In this document: positions 54,383 through 64,000 of the stretch, in pieces
Layout of the letters: each line of letters starts with the position of its first letter
Numbering within the stretch: position 1 is the stretch's first letter
Origin: Cordylochernes scorpioides
Taxonomy: Eukaryota; Arthropoda; Arachnida; Pseudoscorpiones; Chernetidae
DNA length: 64,000 nt
Reading direction: 5' to 3'
Assembly (NCBI GenBank): GCA_030710605.1
Contig: CP092872.1
Coordinates: forward strand, 99,086,874-99,150,873
The notes under the pieces: generated by a model
Told to the model about the DNA's origin: nothing
Database searches by the model: none
What the model saw: the letters and a program-made list of their open reading frames with translations, nothing else
Position numbers and translations under genes: made by a program

Positions 54383-54714
54383 GAATATGTTGTTGTTCTA
54401 TGTTGTTCTTGTTGTTCTATGTTGTTCTTGTTGTTCCATGTTGTTCTTGTTGTTCCATGTTGTTCTTGTTGTTCCATGTTGTTCTTCTTGTTCCTTGTTG
54501 TTTTTGTTGTTCCATGTTATTGTTCCATGTTGTTCTTGTTGTTGTTCCATGTTGAGAGTATGTTGTTGTTCCATGTTGTTCTTGTTGTTCCATGTTGAGA
54601 GTATGTTGTTGTTCCATGTTGTTCTTGTTGTTCCATGTTGAGAGTATGTTGTTGTTCCATGTTGTTCTTGTTGTTCCATGTTGAGAGTATGTTGTTGTTC
54701 CATGTTGAGAGCAT
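54383..54714 (+). repeat. GTTGTTCCAT minisatellite
   Basis: Units of 18-24 bp (GTTGTTCTTGTTGTTCCAT) pass into 54-bp-like higher units that add TGAGAGTAT. All forward and reverse frames are open over parts, giving spurious ORFs. It lies about 380 bp downstream of the CPR-C stop. Confidence 0.9.
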
Positions 54715-54769
54715 CAGTACATTCCTGTGTGTCAGACCAACAACAACAGCTCCAGGGTAAAATATAAAC

Positions 54770-54775
54770 TTTATT
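54770..54775 (-). terminator. Possible polyadenylation signal of CPR-C
   Basis: AATAAA on the minus strand, about 322 bp after the stop. It is the nearest exact signal I found. Confidence 0.45.
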
Positions 54776-55096
54776 ATAATATATAAACTTTACACAATAA
54801 AATCTGAAGAAGGTGTCAACAATCTGAGTGCAGGTAGACAAGCTGAGAGATGTCTGGGAGGTGCGATAATGGCGGGAAGATAGGGGGATTGCATATACAA
54901 CCGTGAATTATTTTAAATCTCTGAAAGGAACAAAGTCCTGTATTGGAATACTTGCATAGGAGACAAAGTTGAGAGAGACAAGAGAAATGTCTTAGTTAGC
55001 TGGAATTAGGAGCTGGGGGAATGGGGGGAGTGAATGGTTATATAATGGGTGGCCCCCACATGGGATAGGAACTGTTGCAATGTGATTGATACAAGC

Positions 55097-55495
55097 CTAG
55101 GGGCGCATGTAGGCATTGTAGTAGAGTTGCTGGAGCAGCTTGCAGCAGGAGGTGACGGGGGGCATGGGGGCGGCGGGAGCTGGCAGCACCGCGGGGGCAT
55201 AGGGGGGCGGGGCGACCAGAGGGGGCGGGTAATAGGCGGGGACAAGGTAGGGGACCGCCTTGTGCACGCTTGTGGCGGCAGGGTCCTGCGGGCTGAGGCC
55301 CGGCTCGTTGCTGCGGACGTCCGCCCGGAACCCCGCGCCGTCCGCGATGTAGTTGACGATGCGGAACCTGCCGTCGGCGTCCCGCAGGCCGTAGGAGCCG
55401 AACTTGTTGCCCCACGGGTCCCCGGTCTCGCGGCGGTAGGTGCCGCCGGCCGCGGGGTGGCCCTCGCTGTAGCCGAACGCGTAGTTGCCTCGGTT
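55097..55495 (-). CDS. CPR-C: RR-type cuticular protein, exon 3
   Basis: Encodes the chitin-binding module and C-terminus: NRGNYAFGYSEGH, GGTYRRETGD, GSYGLRDADGR, VNYIADGAGF, SNEPGLSPQDPAA, then a short Pro/Ala/Tyr-rich tail ending CCKLLQQLYYNAYMRP and the TAG stop (55097-55099). The acceptor is TGTGTACAG just upstream (55496-55504), in phase 0, continuing from ...QYHTQD of exon 2. Two longer overlapping minus-strand frames (55006-55503 and 55038-55646) are GC-driven shadows. Total protein about 170 residues with exons 1 and 2. The RR domain is more divergent than in CPR-A and CPR-B. Confidence 0.93.
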   Translation of the reverse strand, partial: NRGNYAFGYSEGHPAAGGTYRRETGDPWGNKFGSYGLRDADGRFRIVNYIADGAGFRADVRSNEPGLSPQDPAATSVHKAVPYLVPAYYPPPLVAPPPYAPAVLPAPAAPMPPVTSCCKLLQQLYYNAYMRP

Positions 55496-56469
55496 CTGTA
55501 CACAGAGGCCTCTCTGTAGAAATCCTTCGTCTATTCCACAAACATTCTTCGCAAAGTAAACATCTATAGTCTGATTTCTCAGGGCGTATACGGCGGCACA
55601 CGCTAAACAACTGTGAATTATATCTTCCTACCCTGACTGGACGCAAATTTCCGAGTTGTAGCGGTGATAATCAGAAATGGTCGCAAAATCCATAAATATT
55701 TTCTCTCTAATTACTGAATTCATAATCAGTGAACAACTCTGACATCAGTATTTGACTGGCGTCACAGTACAAAGTCTCAAAATAAAAATGAAATCTGGTT
55801 ATAATTAGTGTCCAATAATCTAAAAGTAAAAATATTTGGTCTCACCCTTCTCGTATGCTTAGTTTCATTCCTCACAGAATCCAGGTACTCGATATTTACA
55901 AGGAATAAATCAATGACCAGAGAATTTTCCACTAGAGTAAAGTCACAGCGGGACACACAATAAAATTGTGCGTTCCTCAGCCTGCCACCCCAATAAAGAG
56001 AAAGAATCGAAACTCTTCGACCTGGATCGACGACTTCCTAATTCCACACAATTTAAAAAGCGTTCTGCACAGACCATGTCTAACAACCTCAGCTTATTTT
56101 CTTCCCCTAATATAAAATCTCAATATATTTCCTGTGACTCCCCTGCAATTATTTCCTTTAAAAAACCTAGCCTATATTTTCTCTCAATTCTATTTCTTGT
56201 CTGACACACTCTCCGTCCGCTCTAATAACCTTCTTTATGCAGGCTGGCTCTGACAATGAACATACAATTGATAAAGTTAAAAATACTCCAATTCCAACAT
56301 TTACCAGACAATATTTCCTCGGCCACTCTCAATTACCTATGTGCAATTTAGTCAATTACTCATTTCCATATGTGCCCACGTTTCAATTGCTCGTATCTTA
56401 AAATAGACAGAAATTGAGCGCTGTATGCCAAATTATTATCACAAAGTAATTTTCCAAACCCAATGCCCC
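55496..56469 (-). other. CPR-C intron 2, proximal part
   Basis: Non-coding; no exon or element recognised. Confidence 0.6.
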
Positions 56470-56780
56470 CTAGAAGGAAGTTTCGACTATTGGTGGAGCG
56501 AAGGAAGGAAGTTCCGACTATTGGTCGAACAGAAGGGAAGCGCCGACTTGTGGCTGGACCAGAGGAAAGATCCGAATAATGATTGAATATACTCTGACTG
56601 TTGGTTGGTCAGGGGGAAATGCGACTAATTGGTTGGACAGCCAACTATTGGTTCACAGGCCGTGACTAGAACTCTATACTAGACAGCCCGGGTAGTTGGC
56701 GTTCGACCCACCAAAAGTTATGTTTCCATTGGCTGAACAGAGCGAGGCTCCGACTATTGGTTGAATAAGGGGAAAATCCG
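56470..56780. repeat. Degenerate minisatellite of CCGACTATTGG units (CPR-C intron 2)
   Basis: About nine diverged units of 25-35 bp (AGTTCCGACTATTGGT plus GAACAGAAGGGA). Each retains ATTGG or a variant, the inverse of a CCAAT word. This is a tandem array in decay inside the intron. Confidence 0.75.
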
Positions 56781-57709
56781 TGGAGAGGGGAGGAAGGGGC
56801 TGCGACCTACCAGAGCGGTATAGTTGCGGTCGACGGAGGAGGCGGCTATGATGGGCAGTTCAGGAATCCTGCGGGAATCCTGAGGGCGATGTCGCACGGT
56901 GTCGCACTTGTCACCCGCGGACCTGCCCTGCCTCGCCTGACACAGACGTCCGGCCGTCAACTTCGGGCCGAAATAAACAGAGAGCAACCTGGCCTCAGAT
57001 CGTCCTGGAGATCACCCAGTAGCTATCCTAGACAAGGTGGCTGGATCACCCGAGTGAGAGCCGAGCCGACCTTGGAGAATGTCCTGAACTTACCAGCGCA
57101 GAAACAACCTCCACTTTATCTTTCTTAATCAAATTTATAGAAAAAATTCAATTTTTTATTTTTAAAATCGCCATCTAAAAATGTCACAATCAAAAAAGAG
57201 TTTAATTTAAATATGTGTAAACGAAGACGATATCTTGTCTCCTATTCCATATCAAACAAGCTAAGAGTGGAAACTCAAGATTATAGAAATCATTAGAGAA
57301 GGAAACCTTGACGTGAATGGAGATATCGATTGCCCCAGTTTTCCTCAGCTTTGTTTCTTTTGTGATGGAGGCAATTGGTGCAAATTGAAAGTCTGTTTAC
57401 GTCGCTTGATTGCTTGCGCCACGGATTACCTCACATCTCTACTGGTTGGCAGAGTCTTGGTGGCAAAGTAATCTATTGCTCGTGACGTGTGCATTAGCTG
57501 GGCAGTGAAACGTATTTTAAAGACCGAGAGTCATTTGAGGGGTGGGGGGATGAATATGCTAATGTATAAAATGTATGTAAAAATATTTTATTTCAAATTA
57601 TCTTTTGTTTTTACTACATACATATAATATTTTCCCATTTTTTATTCGGTGTACAGTGCTGCAGAGAACTCCCATAACCAAAGCATGCAGAGCATCAAGG
57701 CTGACTCAC
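56781..57709 (-). other. CPR-C intron 2, distal part
   Basis: Includes a moderately GC-rich stretch 56780-57070 whose ORFs on both strands have no recognisable domain. Confidence 0.5.
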
Positions 57710-57817
57710 GTCCTGGGTGTGATACTGGGTGCTGACCCCGGATTCCTGAGCCTGGAGCATGGGCCCGGCCTGCACTGCCGCAGCCACCGCGGCCAAGATG
57801 ATCGCAATTCCGGCAGC
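57710..57817 (-). CDS. CPR-C exon 2
   Basis: Exactly 36 codons between the acceptor GTGTGCACCAG and the donor GTGAGT (57704-57709). Joined after Met-Lys it forms the signal peptide AAGIAIILAAVAAAVQA, followed by a short mature N-terminus ending STQYHTQD, which runs directly into NRGNYAFGY of exon 3. The phase is 0 at both ends. Confidence 0.88.
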
Positions 57818-60800
57818 CTGGTGCACACAGGGCAGGACCGATAGGGACAGCAAAAGGGAAAATATATAAACAAAGGGACTATGTACAAATATATACAGTC
57901 GAGAAGGCTCCCCTAAGACCGAAGATATTTTTCAGAAAATCAGAGGGTCTTCGTGAACTCCCCTTTCAAAACTAAGAAAACTTGTTAACTGACGGCGGAT
58001 TCAGCATATATTCGACAAGATCTAATTAAAGGGGCTTCAGTAGAGTGGCAATCTTCTAGCGTAGGCAATTGAGGAAACATGAGCATTGGCTCCCTGTAAA
58101 TTGACAACCTGCTAATTTAGAAGTCCTTGTAGCTCCCATCATAAATCGTCCAGTCTGGGAAGGAACTAACTAACCATTAATGTCGCCCTGACAAATGGCC
58201 AGCCATTGAGACCCATGGTAACTATTCATTAATTATTGGAGGCAGCGATTTACCAAGTCTCTCCTTGGACTGCTAGCGCCAACTGGGAACTTCCCAACTA
58301 AGAAGTTGTTGTAGGAAGTTTCAATACGATTTCTTCTATCCCACTGTACTTGTGCAGAGATGTGGTGATTCCATTGATAGCGATGTGATAGACTCGGTGC
58401 CAACTCTGATAAGAGAATACAGCAGCTTGATTCGAAGAAAGCTGGAAGATTTCAGGTGGTTCTAAATGATAGCTAACCTGATATTAATGGAAATTAGTAA
58501 CACGTAAATGTTGCTGTGTTTTTCATGTATATTAATAGTTTTTATCTTTCAATAGATTCGGAAATATAATTTTTACCCGTGCATATTTACGAGAGCATAC
58601 ATCCTCGCAGCTATTGGATTCCAATATACAAAGGAAGGTTGGACATAGACTTGATGTTTAAATATTTAAATTACTGTACAGATTTGAATATGTCTCAAGT
58701 TTCTATTCACTAGGAGACTGTTCAGATTTGAATACGCCTCAAGAGGTCTATTCACCAGAAGACACAGACTTCACTAAACAACAGCAAAGTTCACCCAATG
58801 TTGTAATCTTGGACAACGTCAAAATGCATCAATCTCCATCTAGGACATTGCTGGGCGACAATTAAAACATCACCTTGTCAACACCGTCACTCTGTCTGTC
58901 GTGTCAACATCGCAGTGAACAACTTGGTCCATCTGGTTTAATGGAACTCCGTTTCACTGACGTCTCTCTAGCCTACTTTGAAACATATATTGATGATACC
59001 ATTCAAACATTTACTTCCGTGTAAATTCGCAATCGTTGTGTATATTTCTGTAGTATTTCACTAGGCCTCTGTAAAAACTCTCTGTTCCTCTAGAAGAGAT
59101 AATTAAATACCTATTTTAATTGATTGTTTATATATTTCCCACAAAAAAGCGAGTAATTGGTTTACATTAAAATATATATATATAATAATTATTACCAGAA
59201 AATTGTTAATTTTATAATATTATTTAGAATATACACATGGACAAAACTTAAAGAAGTTTCATATTTTGATATCGCCGGTCGTCTGTTTTTTGAAGGAGAC
59301 AGAGGCATTATTGTTCACACTTGTTTATCTCGTGTGTCTTCAATAAAGGTCGCTGTAATATCTTTCAGAGTTATTGTCTGAATCCTGATATACATGCTAT
59401 AAGGTACAACTTCCTTGAGCCTTGTCCATATTCGATATTGTATAAAATTATAATGTATTCTAATGTTCTATATATGTCTTTTGTTCAGAATTCTATACAA
59501 CTGAGTTTACCAACACACCAGTACGTATGCAGTTGGCGATAGGTTTGTCGTCTATTTAAGTCAAGGAACAAAGTGGGGAATTAAAAAGAAGAATCCATTG
59601 TTACCAGTCGTTGCGTGCGACAGTGTGACAGGGACGCCATCTTTGTGGGGCATCGTCTGAAAGTCATTTGCTGAGAATAGATCGACGCCTCGCGAGGGAC
59701 CGAAAGATTTGCTGATAGACCTTTCAATATGTGGTTCTTGGGAGCACAGCACAGGTCAACGTGACCTTATCAACTAAAATCTCAAAATTAAAAAGACAAA
59801 CCTAAATATATAGAAACCGTGAAACCAAGTTATTTTAATTTATCCGAAATGTATACATATTCCTTTAATATAATTTTTATTATTATCCTTCTAAATTTTC
59901 GGTTCTCTAGAAATATATTTATACAAGATACCTTTAAATAAAAATATATTTAATATATTTTATTTTTATTAAAATATAAAAATATATTTGGAAATTTAGG
60001 TCACTAGTTTTCTGTAGGGTTGAAGATAATTAAATTTACAATGATATAAACAAATTTCTGAAATTATACAAAACGGGAATAAATTAGTTTGAAATATTTT
60101 AAATGATAATATTTGATATGTACGAGATAGCCTCTATATATGCAGCGATTGTTGGCATATATAGCGGCGGGGCCAACTGGACAAACTCCACGCAGCCGAC
60201 GAGAATCTAGATGAGACAAACATGGAGGTGCCGTCGAATAAATCTGAAAATATATAGTACAAAACTCCAACGTTGTTTGAAATAAAAATATTCAGATTTT
60301 TTACTTTATACATAGCATTCGGCTATGGCTCGATATATACGTTATTTATTATATTGGTCATATAACCAGGGCGGAACATATACATGTACATGAATATTGG
60401 AGCATTGGGAAATATATATATAGAACAACTAATTAAATTTTAGTTGTTCATATTTTATTCTTTTTTAATAATTATATTTCTATATATTCACAATATTTCT
60501 AACAATTTATAAAGCAGAAGAATAAATCGAGAATATTCCTAGAAATACACACACACACACAAAAGCCTTTATTAAGACACACAGGTCTTACAGAGGATTC
60601 TCCTTGGGGTTACAAAACGGAGAAACCTATGAAAGTGGGAAATAAAAAAATAGAGAAAGATTATATACATTTGGTAAATATATACAGATTATAAGAAAGA
60701 ATAAAAAAAATAAGAAGAATAAAAAAATCAAAAAAAAAAAAAGTTTTATATTCCTAGAAATTTTATTGTAGAAATTCTTTTCTAGAATTTCCTATAAATT

Positions 60801-62204
60801 CAATAAATGCTCTAGACTTAGAAAAAATTGCAGTCTGTTTATAAATTGATTGTTAAATCTTTGTTCAAATTATAATTTGAGCGTTATATTAATAAACTAA
60901 CAACATTATTCTATAAGGCCATATATAAACGTTGGACTTCGAACAATCTGCCCAACAGAGGACATCTGAGCTGCCAAGGTTTCATTATTTGAAGATGCTA
61001 GATAACAAGCTTCTCCACTCACTTTATAGACTCAAGATGAGAAAAGGTTTGAGTAACTATAAAAATATTTTAGTTGAAAAATGGAAATTTGGTGAACTAT
61101 CAATAAAAAACAATCCACAAAATAAAGTGCATTATTTTAAACAATTTTTCTGCCATATCTCTTCTTCTTTCTTATCTCTGAAGTAGAATGCGTATATGAT
61201 TTTGTCATTAAGACAGGGAGCACTACTCAGTAGCAGGCCACTGACTTAGGTCCAATATGGAATGTCTGACATGAGGAACAGATGCCATGTAGAGCTCCTT
61301 CTAACTTGGAGTACAGACATTGCTCATCTCTGCCCCTGTATCACCATCCCTTGCAGGGTACTTTCAGCTGAGCCCAAGTTTTTTAGCGAGTTTGTTACTG
61401 CTCCTCCTCCTTTTTCATCCAGGTCGGCAAAGGCAGAGTTTGCCATGTCTGAAAATTTAAATTTAAAATTGATTCAAATGTGCCCAAAACTTTTCCACAA
61501 CCATATATTATTAAGAACCATTTTCATAAAAATTATTGAAGTCGCTGTGTATAAAAACTAGCTATTGATGCTTAAGAATAACAAAATGGTTTGAAATTGT
61601 AAGAAATTGGGACAAGAAATTCAGACAAGTTGAGCGAGGTCACAGACTTGTCACAGCCGATAATGCTGTCGCGCCATGGCACCAGGCTCAAATTGTACAA
61701 ATTTGTATCGCTGTTACCTGGTGTCCAGACACTGAAAATATATTGAATTTAAAAAAAAAAAATAATAATAATTTGAAAATATTTATCTAGTAACCATTTA
61801 AAAATGCCAACAATGGATTCCCTTCTCGTTTAAATTCGGGTATATAACTTTGGTTCAAGAGGAGAGAGCCAACTGGTATCTGATAGAATCACCTGAGGAG
61901 GAAGAAGAAAAAGTCACATCTAGTTTGAATCTGAATGAATTCACATATAATTTATTGCCTTTGAAATATTACAAAAATTAGAAATTTCAGGATAGATAGA
62001 AATTAAAGATAAGCAAATTTTAGCATAATTTTTGAATAAAATTTAAAAGGCTACTTTTCAGTAAAATCATACCAATTTATAGTTGAGGCTTTATTTTGGA
62101 CCGAAGGAATTCAGACATTTTCCCTAAAATGAAATAAAACTCCACATCTCCCATCTCTCCCCGTGCAGACGCCAGAACCAAGAAGAGCATTGAAGACGTC
62201 CGTT
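57818..62204 (-). other. CPR-C intron 1 (about 4.4 kb), repeats only
   Basis: If the exon 1 call is right, this whole stretch is intron. It contains the dispersed repeat pair copy at 59268-59425, a fragment like 1018-1064 at 60564-60615, an (AC)n run near 60549 and AT-rich sequence. No host exon of another gene was recognised; the 99-codon ORF at 61262-61561 has no known domain. Confidence 0.5.
59268..59425 (+). repeat. Dispersed repeat copy (pair of 6121-6480)
   Basis: Matches 6121-6245 and then about 6445-6480 without the 190-bp insertion seen there. Confidence 0.7.
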
Positions 62205-62210
62205 CCTTAC

Positions 62211-62216
62211 CTTCAT
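62211..62216 (-). CDS. CPR-C exon 1 (Met-Lys), predicted
   Basis: On the minus strand ATGAAG is followed by the donor GTAAGG. This is the same two-codon first exon as in CPR-A and CPR-B, in the right phase, and it gives a proper signal peptide with exon 2. A TATA-like GATAAAG lies 47 bp upstream, at 62263-62269, similar spacing to the other two genes. The distance to exon 2 (4.4 kb) leaves room for error. Confidence 0.6.
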
Positions 62217-62262
62217 CTCCGCGCGTCTGGCATTCCGTCTGGACGAGGATCGCGTGAAGCTG

Positions 62263-62269
62263 CTTTATC
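62263..62269 (-). promoter_or_regulatory. TATA-like box of CPR-C
   Basis: GATAAAG on the minus strand, 47 bp before the predicted ATG. Confidence 0.4.
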
Positions 62270-62460
62270 CGCCGCGGGGATTTCGACATCTTCAAGGTTG
62301 GCCACAAATGTGGCTCTTTGTATCAGAATCTGGAGATGTGGGTCGGGAGATTCAAGCGCGGTTCCCGCAGGAAGTAATTATTCTTTTGTGTCTTTCAAGG
62401 TCTCAAGACTTCGACTCGCGACTAGCGACAATTGTCCGCTTTATGTCGTCTGGTGTCTTT

Positions 62461-62662
62461 AGTTTTGTCGCGGTGTTAATTACGCTTCCGCCCACACGGA
62501 CCTTGGCAAGATTGACTTTGTGGATGACTGTAACTTGGTGATAGGTAGGTGTCCCAACATTCCAAAATTCTGTGCTGAACAGAAGAAAACATCTAACCAA
62601 TGTTGTTTACAGCAAGATGTTTCTGATAAACCCGGACCTTGCAAGAACTGTAAAATGGCCTG
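62461..62662 (+). CDS. Candidate exon of a Cys-rich secreted-type protein
   Basis: From a possible acceptor (GTCTTTAG ending near 62461) one frame stays open through 62798. It carries eight Cys in 48 residues with spacing C-X6-C-X6-C-X9-CC-X11-C-X2-C-X3-C (DDCNLVIGRC ... GPCKNCKMAC). The pattern suggests a disulfide-rich extracellular domain. I do not recognise the family and would not assign it to toxins. No signal peptide exon or convincing donor was found; it could be a pseudo-exon. Confidence 0.3.
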
Positions 62663-62799
62663 CGGTATAGGGAGACGACATATTCTCGATTTTAAATCGA
62701 CCATTTATGGCTCGAAGCAGCGTTTATATATGGTATTGGGAGATAATATAAATTATAGCTGTATACCACAAATCTTAAACTGTGAAAGTATTTTTTAAA

Positions 62800-64000
62800 A
62801 TATTCCGTTGTGATAAGATGGTCTGAGTCGAAGTCAAACATTCCATGTTCACTCACGAAAAGCGCTGCAACATCTAAGAGGACAATCTCCATGTTGTCGG
62901 GTCAACATTGATGGTTTCTTATAAAATAAATGAAGCTTCCAGGGTCAAGTTTCTTCTGCAACTTTTTATTTTCAAACTTTCAGACTTGTCAGTCCTTCAA
63001 AAGGATTATCACGTTAACAACTTAATAATAATACAATTATTAATAATATAATACAATTTTTATATACACATTATTATATACATATTTTAAATATTTATTA
63101 TATATTTGAGATAAAATATATTACATTATTTCTGTTTGAAGGTTTCTTCTCGGGTTTTGTTCCTTATTATAGAATTATGTCTCTGCTCGCGTCTTGAATG
63201 GGTTTCTGTTGTTATGTTTGCTAGGGCCCTCCCCACGGGCCCTGGCGGATCAACACGGTATAGATGGAGGACTCGCCACTATGTAGATATGTTAGCACCC
63301 AGGAAGCAGTTCATATATAAAACATAGATTAATATGACTCATTATTAATAGGCCATCTTTGTAGAATATTTTATCGTGAGAGAGAAGCAAATATTTTCTA
63401 ATCACTGATCCAACTCGCTGATTGAAGAGAGCGATGAAGGGTTCAGAGAATCGCATTCACTCCCGGGTGAAGGCAGCGTCGACCGTTCGTTCCCCAGTCC
63501 TGAGAATTTCCCATTCTGTCTCACATTATTTCTTTCTTTGCTACATGCTGTCTGAGGCACTTTATGTCACCTGCCTATGTTGTTAAAAATAGAGTTTTAA
63601 TAATTAGAATATTTCTCTATAATTGTTCTATTTATTTATTTATTTGGACAAATTTTCAATACAACGTTTTACTTCGATTTCTCTCGGAAGAAAATGTATT
63701 ATCAACAATTCTACATAATGCTAGAATAATTTAAATACTGAAAACATGGTTAAAAATTAAGAAGAAACATAAGAAATTGAAAAAATAAAATATTTGTCAT
63801 ATACAGATAATCTGTTGTCCAGTTTTGCCGGTGATTTGTTGGGGGAAAAAAAACCCTGAAAATCTTTAATTTTCTTGACTCTCAGTAGATGGCGCTAGTC
63901 AACGGCGGGTCAAACTTGCTGTCATATATGCAAATTAAAAACCTGCGGATCTAATAAGATCTCGATTATTATTGTTTATATCTGAATAAAGTTTGTCAAC
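62800..64000. other. Non-coding right flank
   Basis: AT-rich sequence with no supported gene, tRNA or tandem repeat. Confidence 0.5.

Noticed and set aside
54226-54841. ORFs with Gln/Asn/Thr-rich or Val/Leu/Cys-rich repeats
   Set aside because: They are six-frame readings of the GTTGTTCCAT minisatellite.
55006-55646. Two minus-strand ORFs of 165 and 202 codons rich in Arg and Pro
   Set aside because: They are GC-driven shadows; the frame with the RR chitin-binding domain of CPR-C lies between them and lacks an internal Met at its exon start.
62520-62798. Assignment of the Cys-rich frame to a spider toxin
   Set aside because: The cysteine spacing does not match a toxin family that I can identify, and there is no signal peptide or precursor context.

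Overview
The window is animal nuclear DNA, most likely from an arachnid and probably a spider. It is AT-rich and full of transposable elements. Its only host protein genes I can identify are three cuticular proteins with an arachnid-type RR chitin-binding domain (QDNxGNYAFGY ... SYGLRDADGR ... VNYxAD). They are written here as CPR-A (+, 14912-17307), CPR-B (+, 24791-28870) and CPR-C (-, 62216-55097). In each, a tiny first exon coding only Met-Lys is followed by a long first intron, then by the signal peptide. CPR-C has one extra intron inside the chitin-binding module. Two tRNA genes, Gly(GCC) and Trp(CCA), both lie on the minus strand.

Layout: 1-6500 is non-coding, with tRNA-Gly, a possible solo LTR and a decayed mariner-like transposon. 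6500-14706 is a Gypsy LTR retrotransposon (Gypsy-1) with an intact 1211-codon gag-pol frame. Its 5' LTR is split by a piggyBac-like transposon, which is itself split by a Tc1-like transposon. CPR-A begins about 200 bp beyond the 3' LTR. 17903-21512 holds copies of an unclassified repeat (called X here) and a 32-bp satellite array. 22330-22760 is the 5' remnant of another gypsy element. CPR-B follows; its intron carries two minisatellites and a perfect hairpin. 29128-31750 holds a foldback element and a diverged tandem duplication. 31754-41440 is a second gypsy family (Gypsy-3), interrupted in reverse transcriptase by a young Copia element. Gypsy-3 sits in the TA-rich tail of a repeat X copy, and two X copies follow to 42836. 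43100-48770 is repeat-rich non-coding DNA with tRNA-Trp and a 258-bp duplicated block. 48778-53017 is a second, damaged copy of Gypsy-1 in reverse orientation. 53100-64000 contains CPR-C, its introns and further minisatellites.

Functionally, the three cuticle genes form a dispersed local group whose products would be secreted into the exoskeleton and bind chitin. Everything else is selfish or repetitive DNA. The most unusual features are the nested insertions, which can be dated by exact arithmetic on LTRs and target duplications, pyrimidine-rich minisatellites starting directly after the exon 1 donor of CPR-A and CPR-B, a 32-bp array that grew from the end of repeat X, and several single-base frameshifts in homopolymers of otherwise young elements. 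I found no CRISPR array, prokaryotic operon or clearly new enzymatic system. All calls come from reading the sequence; no database search was run.
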